DNA of 64,000 nucleotides from Pyrus communis (lineage: Eukaryota; Streptophyta; Magnoliopsida; Rosales; Rosaceae), in contig NC_084806.1 in assembly GCF_963583255.1 (NCBI RefSeq), forward strand, positions 19,076,317 through 19,140,316, given 5' to 3'. Numbering within the stretch: the stretch's first letter is position 1; the number at the start of each line of letters is the position of its first letter. A model generated the notes under the pieces. That model saw only the letters and a list, made by a program, of their open reading frames with translations, ran no database searches and was not told where the DNA came from. A program made the position numbers and the translations under genes. This document shows, in pieces, positions 1-12,126 of this stretch.

Positions 1-350
1 CTAGGATCTATCCTCAATCCCACCTGATGCCACTTGATTTTCGAGGTTCTTGGGTTGGTCATTGAATACGTGGTTGTAATCCTATTTGTTTGACAAGATT
101 GTAGGGCATTCCCTCAAATAATAAAAAATTAAACAAATAAAATATAAATGAAAAATTATATTGTGGACTTTTGTGCATGATGCATCCCTGTAACATCATT
201 GGTAGGCGCACGCATATCTAGTTTGAACTTTGAAGGACTCTACTATTCTTCCTGAATACCGATGAACCATATCACTCTTTGCTGTTTATTTAGGTCATAT
301 TTTGCTTATCTTTACTAACAGTACAAAATGTGTCATACAATTTATGGCAG

Positions 351-541
351 ATGGACAGCCTGGGGCTGGGAACGATATTCGGCCTGTAGATGAAGGAAAT
401 CCAGCAGCAGAGAATGAGAATGCCCCGGCAGCTGATGGAGCCAATGGTGGTCACCAGTGGTGGGGAATTGTTAAAGAGATTCAGATGATCGTTTTCGGTT
501 TCATCACTTCACTTCTTCCAGGTTTTCATAATATGGATTAG
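351..541 (+). CDS. C-terminal exon of an incomplete gene; possible HERPUD/ubiquitin-like ER membrane protein
   Basis: This is the last coding exon of a gene whose earlier part lies left of the window. A splice acceptor (tttatggcag) ends at 350, and an open frame runs to TAG at 539-541. The first codon is shared with the previous exon. The peptide is about 63 residues. A Pro/Ala/Asn/Glu-rich acidic linker comes first, then WWGIVKEIQMIVFGF and a short hydrophobic stretch that ends the protein. The Trp-Trp plus hydrophobic C-terminus fits a tail-anchored or hairpin membrane segment. The layout reminds me of plant HERPUD-like ubiquitin-domain proteins of ER-associated degradation, but no ubiquitin fold is in view, so the family call is weak. 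An upstream acceptor at about 321 is an alternative exon start. The gene converges on the TBC gene. Confidence 0.5.
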
Positions 542-1298
542 ATATTTACGTTATAAGACGCTGGCGAGAATGCCTTTTAAGAGAAGCACAAGTGAGATGT
601 GAGTATAACTTATAATTCTCTCTGTATTTGGTGGTGCTGTATCCCCAATTGGGTGAGGGGTGGGGGTGCTTTTGAGTTTCCCTTCCAACACTTACGGTTT
701 ACCTCTCTAGTTGCTTAATCTTTCGTCTGACTAGCAGTCCTCTTGTATTTTGATACATTGAGTTTTACTAATTACATAGTTTCTGTTTCGTGCTCATTGA
801 ATTTACTAACGAAATACGCCAATCTGAAACGCAACTACGGGAATGCTGAAGCGAAATATTCTCCCAGCGCTTTCCAACGAATTTTGATACTAACAAATGC
901 CAAAAGAAAGAGGAAATTGTAGCAATGGCCCTTTAACTTTAACTCAATTGGAGTAATGGTTGCTTAACTAAAAATTCATGATCATTGGTCCCTTCACTCA
1001 TCAAAACGTGTAACTATGTTCTTTTTCGTCACTTCTAAAAAGGAGCAAGGCAGCGTTATATGCCACTACTAGGCTGTAGGGCTTGGCACATAATTCCCTT
1101 AAACTTGTTGAACTATCAAATCACTAAAGCATCATCCCAATATGCTGAGTAACCGGATTGTGTAGCAAAATTCATTGACATTGCACTCCTTATAATACAT
1201 TTGGATTCAAAGGTTATTACAGAAATTCATATGTACACGTCTGTCATAGCGACTGCCAAAACTGGATAGCGTAAGAGAAGAGAAATGAACGAACTGAA
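542..1298. other. Intergenic space between two converging genes
   Basis: This holds the presumed 3' UTR of the left gene and the space before the TBC gene's poly(A) signal. No coding potential is visible. At about 921-1035 the text (paired phrases of the type 'ggcccttta-act...aattggagtaatgg...ggtccct-tcactc') resembles one arm of a plant MITE, but I could not find the matching inverted arm. Confidence 0.45.
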
Positions 1299-1304
1299 TT
1301 TATT
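1299..1304 (-). promoter_or_regulatory. Poly(A) signal of the TBC gene
   Basis: Minus-strand AATAAA (plus-strand TTTATT) lies about 65 nt after the TBC stop codon, a normal distance for a plant near-upstream element. Confidence 0.5.
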
Positions 1305-1367
1305 TTGGCACTAAATGAATAGATAAATACAAAACCTATATACAGGTTACAGTAAATAACACACACC

Positions 1368-4300
1368 TCACATCTCTGACAAAAGGTTGCTGATCTTCCG
1401 AAGCTCTGTTAGAGCTGCCATGGCCGTAACTTGTCCTTTGCCGACTAAAGTGTTTTTTGATAAGTTCTCCAACGACCCAACCTGAACACCCTGATCTTGC
1501 TGCAAAACAGACTCAATAACCTGCCAGATATGGTTAGTTAAGAATCAATGATGCAGATATAAAAGATGATATGGTTAGTAGTGTCGTTCGGAGCAACTTT
1601 TTTTTTTAAACCCTAAAAGTACACTTGGAAGTTGGAACCAACTTAGAAGAAAAACTATGGTCGCATGGAATGTTGTATAACCATTAGTGTCAACAATCAA
1701 TCCTATAGATTATGTTTAGTTTATGGTTATTGCCCCAATCTAACCCCCTATTACCATTTTTCATTGGCCTCCTCCCTCTTTAACAATCATTTTGTTCATT
1801 CCTATATTAGCTAGAACAGAGAATATTATAGCACTTTACTGCCTACAAGAAGCATTAAGTTCGAGGATGAAGAAAAAAACAATTTGTAGTTTACATCCTC
1901 GATAAAGCACAACAAGAAATGTACCTGAATATTTTCAATCATAGACTGCCCAAGATTCCTTAAAGTACCCGTCACATGCTGGTCAACAGCTTCTCCATTG
2001 TGGCTAACTAAAGAACTGCAGGACCCCTCGGCTACAGAAGAGCTTGTTGCGTTCTGATTACCTTCACAATGGGAAGACTTCGTAGCCTCAATGGCATTGT
2101 GTCCTTTCTCGGATGTCTCTTCACCAGCTGCATTCCATCCAAACTTCCAAAGTTTCTGAAATTTACCAGAAAGAAGTTTCCGTTCCTTTCCTGGCACTGA
2201 ATTTCCGGGAGAATGATTGCTGCATTCAGATGTTTGGGAGACACCCTTTGGATGATCAGAAACCAGAAGAGGTGGCTCCTCTGACACACCCTGCAAATTA
2301 TCATCATTTTCGTCAAAAGACAAATTTGATGCAACACTACTTTTTTCTGATTCAAGTTCATGACCATTAGCCCCAGTATGAAGACTAGTAGGATCTGACA
2401 AAACAGATGAATTTTCTTCACTGGCTGGATCTCCATTCAAACTTCTTTTCTCAGTGGCAGAATTAAGGCCCTTATTGAAACCATCTTCTCTGTTGACCTC
2501 TACTTCTGAAGAGAGTTTGTTTTCATGAGAACCCAATGTCTCAATATCTTCTTCTGAGCTGAGTTCTCGAGAAAGGTCTTGCAGCAACCTTCGTCTAACA
2601 GAAAACCGGGGGTTATTTTTGCCATTCTCTGATTTTGATGGAGATGGGTCAGATTCTGTTCTGGATAGGCTCAACTTTACTTTTTCTGTCCATCGCTTTT
2701 TCTGGCTTGGAACCTGTTTTTTCAAATCATCTTGCCTTATTTCTTCTTCCCTGTGCAGAACTCTCCACTTCTCTTCCCAGTAGCTTTCAGGCACTAGATT
2801 TATTGGTGCTTTTGGAGATACGGAATCAACTGAAAGGCTATGACCTCTTACAGTCATTGATTTACTATGTTCATAGGGCCCAAAATATGAAAGTAATGAG
2901 GGTGAGCTATTGTTCTTCAAAGCAAGATCCTGCAAAGACTTCGCCTTTTGTATCAGTTTCTTCAAATCTATATTCTCGGGAAAATTTAACAATCTCTGAA
3001 GACATGCAGTAGCATTCTCAGTGGCAAGTAGGGAAGATCTCAAATAAAGTAACATTGAAACTGCCATGGCTGATATATATGCTCCTCGAGGTGAAGTAAG
3101 GATGGCAAAGCTGGATGCTGCATCATCTTCAGAACCTTTGTATAATTTACCATTATCAGATGCAAATATTTCATCCCAAATTATCAATAGATTTGCAAGT
3201 GAAAATTCACGTCCAAATAAAACCCTTAACCAGCGGAGTGCAAAATACTGGGGTTCAACACCAAGCTCAACAAGGTGGCTGTGTAGAGACGAATCAACAA
3301 GGGACAGCAAATGATACAACGCAGCAGATGCTTCAATGACAGGAGGTAAATTAGTATGAGAACCAACAGCAGGGGAGGGATAGAAGAATTCTGCCATAGA
3401 AACTGATCCATGGGCCCCCCTCATTAGAGCATCAAACATATAGTACGCATCATGTTCCATAAATCTCTCAGAGAAAACAATACCCAGTTCACCTTCAGCA
3501 CCATAAGCATCACTAAGCATCACAATGGTCTGTATCTCGGGATCAAGCTCATCAAGACTCTTAACATTCAATGCAGTTCCATCTAAGCCATTCTCATCTT
3601 CCGTGGAGTCAGGAAACTTTTTGAACTCAAAGTTGTATGTAAGATCACTTTCATGAAATGACAGACCATCAAATTTATCAGTGAAGTGATCTTCATGTAG
3701 CTTTCGCACTTGAGATAGCCGCTCCACATCAAAATGAAGAACATACAATAAAGGAGCCAAGAGTTCATGCATTCCTATAGTGAAAACAGAAAAAGCAAAG
3801 AAAAACAGTTAAAATCCCAGCATCTTAGGTCACTGAAATTGTAAAATAATATTAAGAAAGCTCTACTTGCTGCCGCAGAAGTCAAAACTCAGAAAAGAAA
3901 AGACTGGCTAACTATCTGATTATCAAGAATCTCTCCCTACAAATCTTTCTGAGTATAAATTAAAATAAATAAACCTCAGTGTTAGTCATTTTGTGGAGAC
4001 CGTTAGTATTTGATTTATTTTCTATCAGGATATGGTGTATAATAACTAAAACATGCATTATGCATTATAATATGAGATTGCAGGACCCATGCCATTCAAG
4101 CCTTTATACCAACCTAGCAGGTTCTAAGCGATGTAGTGTGGGAAGTTGTGTAGTGCTACAAGAAACTTCGTAATAAGGAGAAATGCCGCAAGCCTGCAAC
4201 ATTGGTCCACCTATTCCTAATTGCATAACACGGCGAGACAAAGTGCTCTAAATGCCAAGCTCATAAGAATTAATCACTTTGAATATAAAGTAAAGTTAAA

Positions 4301-5747
4301 TCACGAAACCACATTCAAGAGTCCCGCAGATAACCAAATATAAATGTAAAAAGAAAATTAATGCGGCATTGTAGTATACCTTGTCTATAACCACACTCTG
4401 GATATCTAAGACACCACAATAACAAGATTCTTCTCAACATGCCTTGGCATCCTGGTGTTTGAAAATAGCTTCCATGTTCTGGGTATAAACGTGATAAATC
4501 CTGATCAACCATTTTCTCCAGCTCGGCACTCCGGAAAAAGCGACCCCATGTGCTATCTACAGGTGAGATCATAATGGTGCAAATAGTTGATCATTAGTTG
4601 TTTACTTATTTTAGACTGTAATATCTCCAGGGGAAAGTTGTTTCCCTTTACAAAAGACAGTTCACTTTCAAATTCAAATATGTGATAGTTTTGGTCATTT
4701 CAACACAATGGGTACATATAGAAAGCTAAAAGTGATAAGTGAAACAAGCATTGCAGAGAAACTAATATAAATCAAGCTCAAGAAAATTGTAGTACAGGGT
4801 GCACATTGGCAAAATAACTGGTTAACATGCCCGCGCGCATGTTTATCTGCAGTGTTTCTACAGAGCTCCTACAGTTCACGTATGCGGATCCATAGACTTT
4901 ACCTGGGTTTTGTGACAGCGGATTGTCTAAGGTCAGATCAGGGAAATTACTCCCATCCTTTTGGGGATGTGGATCAACCAGAAGGCGCCTTCTCAATCCA
5001 GCATATCTAAAAATGTACACAAGGTAAACTTAGCACAAGAAAACACAAACAAAAAATTACCATCAAATTGCTTGCAATCCAATATATATGCCCATACTCG
5101 GACAAATTCTTGACCTTCAAATTCAGTGACCCAATACAAGCAAAAAAATTCAAGAGGCCACCTTTTGAATCATAAAGATATACTACGTACGTAACAAGGT
5201 TTTACTGTTTCCAAGCTCTTAAGCAACACATTACAAAAATCCACGGACCATTAACGCAACCGGGAACCTTATCTTATAAACCCTTTAGAAGTTTTTAATT
5301 TTCCAAGATTACCGTTAACACCAACTTATCATATGCCTATGTGTTGATGAGAAAAAAAAATATGATCAATAGGACAATCGTCAGCCAAATACGATTATCC
5401 TAGCAAAATCCATGCATAAAATCATTAACTCACAGAAACTTAAAACAACATTGAAGCAAATATATGCAGAAAACCATAAAGAGAAGCCAAAATCACCCTC
5501 TTCTACAATCAGCTGTGACCCGACGAAGATCATCAATGGAGGACGAAGAAGACGAAGAAGAAGAAGAGGGCAAAATCCCAAGATTAATACGCCACTGGAC
5601 GCCTCTAAGCTCCTTGAATCGAGGATTCTCAGCCTCAGATATCTCAGGAACATCAGGGGAGCTCGAAGACGACGATTCGGGCAATGCCTGCTCAATTGGA
5701 GCTGGCGACATGGCTGTCTCGCAATTCTCCAAAAACCCAATTGCCAA
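1368..5747 (-). CDS. TBC-domain Rab GTPase-activating protein (TBC1D5/Gyp1-like), five exons
   Basis: The product should speed GTP hydrolysis by Rab GTPases and so shut off vesicle-traffic signals at membranes. Exons on the minus strand are 5747-5497, 5006-4903, 4556-4380, 3774-1925 and 1520-1368. All introns are GT-AG, the phase is kept at each junction, and the sum is 844 codons plus TGA. The N-terminus (residues 1-83) carries a Ser-rich run. The TBC domain spans roughly residues 85-430. The arginine-finger motif is DQDLSRLYPEHG (R141) and the glutamine-finger motif is YRQGM (Q177, across the exon 3/4 junction); both catalytic residues are present. A Trp-Glu-Glu-Lys-Trp stretch and a long Ser/Glu/Lys-rich, probably disordered tail follow, then a short Leu-rich C-terminus. 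Length fits plant relatives of about 800 aa. The start could instead be Met13. Reading past 1925 adds intron sequence and a false end. No defect seen. Confidence 0.9.
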
Positions 5748-6867
5748 TTGGGCTGAAAACGATCGAAGTGTAAATTAAGGAAAAAATAGGAACGATTTTT
5801 GGCACAGTTTCTGGAGATTTGTGGGCAGAAACAGATGAACAGGGGATGAATGGAATTGGGTTTTTTAATGGGCCAATAGATAACTATCAGAATATGAAAT
5901 TTGGAATAGAAAGATGAAGAAATTGCCAGAGAGAAGAAGAGAGAGAAGGCGTCATGGGAGAAAAAGGGAAGAAGCTACGGAGGACAGGACTTGCTTGTGA
6001 GTTGGGAGATGAGAATCAGACTCTTGTATTCAAGAGATAAAGCAATTTTTTAGCATTATTTTTTGCACATTTATTCCTTCAATTCACCAACCCAATCCGG
6101 AGAGAGAATAACAAGTTTGTTTCTTGAGAGAGAGAGAGAGAGAGAGAGAGAAGAAAAGGAGAAGTGCTTTATTATTATTATTTTTTTTCAAAGGTTTACT
6201 TTATTTATAAAATAACAGATTACAACAGAAAAGGCCCAAAAACGAAATACACACAAACAAAAACATAGATCTCTATAGTAACCCAACAGCCCAAAACATA
6301 GTTTTGAGACCGAAACTGAAAGAACACCAAAGCAAACCCTAACAGCTTCCAACCGCTGACACCGCCAACCCGCTTGCTGGACAAAAATCCCCTGCACACA
6401 TCTGAAATCAAACTAACCAGGGCCTCAAAGTGGGATGAAAACTGAGCCACAATAGGGCCCCAAAACAGAGCCCCAAAATCCTCCACTGAAGAGAAGTGCT
6501 TGTTTGACCTCCAACCCTTTCGATTCAATGTTAGGAAGCTGCAGTGGGTTGTCGTCTACTCACTCCTCTTCTATTATTGGATTACAACCAAAAAAAAAAA
6601 AATTCTTTTTTTCATTTTTACTTCTCAAATACCTTCTTAATATTAGACCGTCAAATTGAATGAATTGAAAAATATCAAATAACAAAAAAAAAAAAAAAGG
6701 TGTATGAAAAGTAAAAAATGATGTGTGAATATCATACATTTAAAATCAATTGTTAAATGTTGGAAGAAAAACTTTATTAGACAATAGCGAATTGATTTTA
6801 ACAGGTTTTGCTTACACATTACTTATCATCATTTTGATGGTGAGGTGGCAGCAAGCCTGTATAAACT
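5748..6867. other. Upstream region of the TBC gene, no supported gene
   Basis: This should hold the 5' UTR and promoter of the minus-strand TBC gene. It has a GA microsatellite at about 6126-6152. Two overlapping minus-strand open stretches (6188-6528) translate to Phe/Val/Leu-rich sequence without a recognisable domain. A T-run at 6180-6190 next to them could be the poly(A) end of a minus-strand retroposed copy, but I cannot name a source. Confidence 0.4.
6126..6152. repeat. (GA)n microsatellite
   Basis: An uninterrupted run of about thirteen GA units lies about 380 bp upstream of the TBC start codon. Such runs are frequent in plant promoters and 5' UTRs. Confidence 0.9.
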
Positions 6868-7065
6868 GGAAAAGGGATCCTCTCCGGATCCCTTCCTCAT
6901 AATCCACCAAATTAGTGAATCCGTACTATTGAAATTTGATCCAACGACTACAAATAAGGCCCCACTTTAAAAGTTATAATAATTTCAGCCGTTGGATCAA
7001 ATTTCAATAGTATGGATCCACTGATTTGGTGGATTAGGAGAAAGAGATCCGGAGAGAATCTCTTT
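6868..7065. mobile_element. MULE-type MITE (198 bp) with 11-bp target duplication
   Basis: The two halves are near-perfect inverted copies about 90 bp long. The left arm begins ggaaaagggatcctctccgg, and the right arm reads backwards as aaagagattctctccgg. Both then carry the inverted pair 'actattgaaatttgatccaac'. The element is flanked by identical 11-bp copies of CTGTATAAACT at 6857-6867 and 7066-7076. A target duplication of 9-11 bp and long terminal inverted repeats are typical of Mutator-like non-autonomous elements. There is no coding capacity. Confidence 0.85.
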
Positions 7066-7076
7066 CTGTATAAACT

Positions 7077-7449
7077 CTCTTGTGAGCACACCTCGTTCAC
7101 ATTCATCACAAAGGGTCACAAGACAACAAGACAATACAAATACAAGAGACAGTATATAACAACATTTAGACAATAAAGTATTCCTCTATTGGAGAATGTT
7201 GAAGTTTCACCATTAAAACAATTAGCAATATGAAGAATATATTAATTTCTTAAAAGTACATGCAAGGTGCCTTATTTCTCAGATGTGAGATTCATACTCT
7301 CAACACGCCCCTCATGTGTTGGGAACACAAATTTGATGATATAGAGCACGTGTGGCTATTGGGCTTCACACAAGGGACCAACCTGCTCTAATACTAATGG
7401 GCTTCACACAAGAAACCACTTAAACATCTGCAGAAAATTAGGGTTTCCT
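7077..7449. other. Non-coding stretch, repeat-like
   Basis: No gene. The text contains a repeated 'gggcttcacacaag' (about 7362 and 7400) and a degraded tRNA-Met primer-site-like string (about 7390, gctctaatactaa), so it may be the worn end of an LTR element. I cannot set limits for it. Confidence 0.3.
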
Positions 7450-7865
7450 TCAACCTAAGAGAAGGACATGAATACCCTTGAAAATAATAACAAAGGTATG
7501 GGGATATGTAGATGTCACTTTGGAGAACCATAATAGTTGTATGAAATATATTGCAAACTTTATGTAAATGTCACTTTCGAGGACCATAATAGTTGTATGA
7601 AATATATTACGAACCTTGGCAATAAAATGTTTAAAGTAATAAAAAATCTCAGATTTGCGTTTCATAGGATAAATCCATAAATAACGGAAAAATCATCCAT
7701 AAAAACCACATAATAATAAAAACCATTGATATAAGTAATTGGAGACATCCACACATTAGAATGAATAATGTAAAATAATGAACCACAAATATTATTATGA
7801 GAATAAAAGGGTAATTGAGTGGACTTCCTAATGGCACTTACAAAATGCTTTGTCAACTTTGACAT
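7450..7865 (-). pseudogene. Ty1/copia integrase-core relic (left piece of a split element)
   Basis: Minus-strand translation gives recognisable copia integrase-core text: an LPF..S stretch, then IHSNVW, then NGFYYYVVFMDDFS and later KRKSEIFYYFKHF. The first Asp of the D-D-E triad is replaced by Asn in this copy (HSNVW for the usual HSDVW). The reading frame shifts near 7662. A 56-bp tandem duplication scrambles the downstream part. Homology stops abruptly at 7865, where the Helitron-like insert begins. The preceding part of the same kind of element resumes in the same orientation at 14958. Confidence 0.75.
7508..7619. repeat. 56-bp tandem duplication inside the copia relic
   Basis: Two adjacent copies starting at 7508 and 7564 share 'accataatagttgtatgaaa' with few differences. 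Since 56 is not a multiple of three, the second copy changes frame, which explains the nonsense protein after KVRN. Confidence 0.85.
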
Positions 7866-8124
7866 TCTATATATACTAAAACCCGGTGAAAAACATTGTT
7901 CATGAGCAGTGTAATGGTTTAAATGCCCCTTGGTGTGTACTTTGTTTCCCGTGGTCTTACCTGCTTGGTACAGTTAAATGACAAACTTGCCCCAGAGATC
8001 CATGCGTCAGTCCACTTCAATACAATGGAAAAGTCAGGGTACTACGTTTGGTTCCAGACTCCTATACACGTGTTGCTCATCGGGAAGGAAAGACGAGCTC
8101 TCTCTCAAGCATGCAAGAAGGTTC

Positions 8125-8150
8125 GTCTCTCTCTCTCTCTCTCTCTGTCT
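8125..8150. repeat. (TC)n microsatellite
   Basis: A TC run with one G interruption lies within a longer CT-rich tract (8100-8202) that abuts the broken end of the gypsy element. Confidence 0.85.
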
Positions 8151-8202
8151 CACCCTTCTCTCGCTCTCAAACCTCAACTTCTCTCTTTCACTTTCTCTCG
8201 TT

Positions 8203-11200
8203 TTTAGTAAGCCGATCAACGATCACCCAAATGCCATCAAAACCATTATGTGTACGCGGAAGCTTGTACACGAAATCCATAGTGATATTTTCCCATTTCC
8301 ACTCTGGAACGGGAAGCGGCTGCAATAACCCAAACGGCTTCTTCCTTTCCGCCTTAACTTGCTGACAAACAGCACACCTACTCACATACTCAGCTATCTC
8401 CCTCTTCATACCCGGCCAAAAATAAAATGGTCGAATGGTATGATACATTTTAGTGGCTCCTGGATGCATGGCGTAAGCCGAGATATGTGCTTCATCGAGA
8501 ATTTCCTTCTTCAAATCCAAATTATTAGGCACGAACATTCTACCCTCCTGCATTAACATGTCGTCCGATTCACGAACTCTGAGGTCTCTCCTCCTTCCTC
8601 GATCTCGAGCTTGGATCAATTCCTGGGTTTCTCGATCAGCTACTTGAGCTTCAAGCACCCGATCAACTAAAATTGGCCTAACTTGAAAATTAGAAAGTAA
8701 AGCCACATCTCGGTCTTCTGCTTCCAACCTCACTCCTGTAGAACATAAATCTGCCAGAAGAGGAATACGACTCGCATACAACGCATTAATGCGGCCCTGT
8801 GACTTCCTGCTAAGTGCATCAGCAACTACATTTGCACGACCAGGATGATAATCAATCGTGCAATCATAATCACTGAGCAACTCCAACCACCTTCGTTGAC
8901 GAAGATTAAGATCTTTCTGCGTAAAAAGATATTGAAGACTCTTGTGATCTGTAAAGATCCTACATTTCTCTCCATAAAGATAGTGTCTCCATATCTTCAA
9001 CGCAAAAATGATAGCTGCTAACTCCAAATCATGTGTAGGGTAATTCAACTCATGGGGTTTCAACTGTCGTGAAGCATAAGCAATCACCCTACGATGCTGC
9101 ATCAACACACATCCCAGACCATTCAAGGAAGCATCACTATAAACCTCGAAGTCACCACTATCGTCCGGGAGTGCCAAAACAGGTGCATGAGTGAGACAAT
9201 ACTTCAACTGCTGGAAATTCTGCTCACACTTATCATCCCACTCAAATTTAACGTCTTTCCTCGTTAATCTCGTCAGTGGTAAAGCAATCACAGAAAAATC
9301 CTTAACAAACCGCCGATAATACCTTGCTAAACCAAGGAAACTCCTCACCTCTGTGACGGTTCGTGGTTGCTCCCAATTCTCCACTGTTGCGACCTTCTGA
9401 GGGTCCACCAAAACACCCTGAGCTGAAATGATGTGCCCCAAAAACACAACTTGGTCTAACCAAAACTGGCACTTGCTAAACTTAGCATACAGTTGGTGTT
9501 CCCTCAACTTTTTCAACACCAAAGTAAGATGTCAAACATGCTCCGCCTTCGATTTAGAATACACCAGAATGTCGTCGATGAAGACAATAACAAACCTATC
9601 CAAATACGGCTGGAACACCCGATTCATCAAATCCATAAAAGCAGCTGGTGCATTCTTCAACCCAAATGGCATAACCAGAAACTCGTAATGACCATAACGA
9701 GTCCTGAATGCCGTCTTAGGAACGTCATCCCTACTAATCTTCAGCTGATAATACCCAGACCTCAAGTCAACCTTGGAGAATACACAAGCACCTCGAAGCT
9801 GGTCAAACAAGTCATCAATACGTGGCAACGGATAACGGTTTTTAATCGTCACCTGATTCAATTGCCTGTAGTCAATACATAGCCTCAAGGTTCCGTCTTT
9901 CTTCCTCACAAACAATACTGGAGCACCCCAAGGTGAAGTACTAGGCTGAATGAAACCCTTATCCACTAATTCCTGCAACTGAACTTTCAATTCCCTTAAC
10001 TCAGCGGGAGCCATACGATAAGGAGTCAAGGAAATAGGATTAGTACCTGGAAGCAACTCGATAGTAAACTCCATGTCTCGGTCCGGTGGTAAACCAGGTA
10101 AATCCTCGGGGAAAACATCGGGAAAGTGCCTGACTACTCTCACATCCTCAACTCTACTAGGAGCGGCTTCATCCAACACCACATGAGCTAGGTACCCCTG
10201 GCAACCTTTAGACAACAACCTTTTCGCTCGCAAAGCTGAAATAACACCATGTCTCACCCTACTCTGCTCGCCCACAAAAGTAACCACAGGTAGTCCAGGA
10301 CAATGAAACGTAACTATTTTCCCGTAACAATTAATATTGGCACGATTGAAATGCAACCAATCTGTGCCCAGAATCACATCAAAGTCAACAATATCTAACG
10401 GGATAAGATCAGCTGGCATAACCACATCCTCTACTATCACTGGACATCCTGGGTACACACAATCTACAATACATCTCTCCCCTCTAGGCATAGCGAGCTC
10501 TAAATCATACCCTAGAGGTGTGGGGCGAGGTTGCGTCACTTGAGCAAATGTATGAGAAATCACAGAATGTGTAGCACCACAATCAATTAATACTCTAGCA
10601 AAATAACCAAGGATATTTAATGTACCCATAATCAAATCCGGATTGTTCTGAGCATCCTGCAGAGAAATATTATGAATACGCCTCTGGGTCTGCTGTCGTC
10701 CACCTCGACCTCTGCTCGCCTGGCCACCACGACTCTGAGTGCCACGCCCCTAACTGGGCTGACCAGACTGCCTCGAAGACCCCGCACTACTCGTAACAAT
10801 CTCTCCCTGTTGAAACTGTCCTCCCTGAAACCATTGAGAACCACTTACTGATGCTGGAGGATACGGCATATAGCTGCCAGGATATGGAGGATAACCACCC
10901 TGGGAATACGAGTCCTGGGGATACTGATACTGTCCCGAGGCATAAGGAACAGCATCGCCCTGATAATGGTAGGCACCACCACGACCTGCCTGTCCATAAC
11001 TACCCAGACCCTGAATCTGCTGAATCGGCGCAGGTGGCGGCAAGAAAACCTGCTGCGGTTTTTGGTGCTGACTCTGGGGACAATTTACAGCCCGATGTCC
11101 CATCTGCCCACAAGTAAAGCAACCACTGTTGCCACGCCTACACTCACCAAAATGTCGGTTATTACACCTACGGCAAACTGGGGCCCTGCCTCGACCATCA

Positions 11201-12051
11201 TCACCCTGTCTCTGCCCTCTGGCACCACCAGCAAACCTACCTCCTCGTCCCTGACCAGTGGCACTAAAACCACCGCTAGAAGAGCTAGAACTAGTGTCAC
11301 CCCTCTTAAAGTTCTGTGTCCTACGAGGTCCGAGCGACGCCTGACCTTTACCCTTATCATCTTTCTTCTGATTGCCATCCTTCTCTTCCTCCTCACTCTC
11401 ACTCGGTATGTTCTCTGAATCCTCAATCCTCAACAATATCTCATAGAAATCCTGGTAGGTATCACAGTGGGTAGTGGTCGCCATCGAACGCCACTTCTTC
11501 TTAGTACCTAGGCGGAAACGACGAAGCATCTCCGCTGGATTACTCGCAACATCTGGATGGCAGTGAGACAGATCGGTGAACCTCCGATAATACTCATTCG
11601 CCGTCAACTTCCCCTGTCTCAACTCAGTGAACTCCTGCTTCTTCCGATCAATGTACTCAGGAGGCACAAACCTTCTCCTGAACAATTCCTGGAAAACATC
11701 CCAATCAGTCCTCTCAGCTGGAGTCAAACGACGAGATTCCTGCTCCCACCAGGCTGCAGACTCCTTACCCAGAAACCAAGATGTCGTCTCAACCCACCTC
11801 TCAACAGGAAGGTTCCCCTGGTTGTGCAACACACGAAAAGTCTTCTCAATATGCTCTAACCATCTCTCTGCACCCTCATGACCCTCACTACCTTCAAACT
11901 TATCCAATTTCAAATTGTACATAGTCTCCAGAGGAGTCCTCTGGGGAGGGCAGATCACCGACTAAATGGCTGTAGCAATAACTTCCCCCAGCTGGGCAAC
12001 ATCAGGGAAGCTAGGCTCAGTAGAGCGACGTGGTTCCCGACGAGGCGGCAT
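8203..12051 (-). pseudogene. Gypsy gag-pol, one frame with three in-frame stops, 3'-truncated
   Basis: The likely start is ATG at 12051-12049 (MPPRREPRRS). Gag follows, then a CCHC knuckle (CFTCGQMGHRAVNC, about 11090-11130), an aspartic protease (LIDCGATHS), reverse transcriptase with FIDDILVYS, RNase H ([17 protein letters not shown]), the HHCC integrase zinc finger (HPGA...CAVCQQ) and the beginning of the integrase core ([11 protein letters not shown]). The frame is constant from 12051 to 8203 and is broken only by stops at 11964-11962 (TAG), 10752-10750 (TAG) and 9534-9532 (TGA). Each could come from a single C-to-T change. The protein ends where the element is truncated. Dead as a coding unit. 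Confidence 0.88.
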
Positions 12052-12114
12052 AATTCTGACAGAAGACACCAAAACCATTAAAATACTCACAAAATACAGG
12101 ACTGCCAAACCTAC

Positions 12115-12126
12115 GCTCTGATACCA
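12115..12126 (-). promoter_or_regulatory. Primer-binding site, initiator tRNA-Met type
   Basis: Minus-strand TGGTATCAGAGC is complementary to the 3' end of plant initiator tRNA-Met and lies three bases inside the LTR edge, between the LTR and gag, as expected for the start of minus-strand DNA synthesis. Confidence 0.9.

Noticed and set aside
900..1040. MITE near the converging gene ends
   Set aside because: Only one arm-like stretch is present; no inverted partner or target duplication.
1826..1924. C-terminal extension of the TBC protein
   Set aside because: It reads through the intron donor CAG|GTACAT at 1925. A spliced exon at 1520-1368 gives an in-phase end.
2635..3339. Plus-strand open frames
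   Set aside because: Antisense of the large TBC exon; no domain.
5412..5778. Plus-strand open frames rich in Glu/Arg
   Set aside because: They are the antisense of TBC exon 1, whose Ser-rich run gives long open frames on the other strand.
10851..11418. Plus-strand Thr/Ser-rich open frames
   Set aside because: Antisense of the gypsy gag low-complexity tail.
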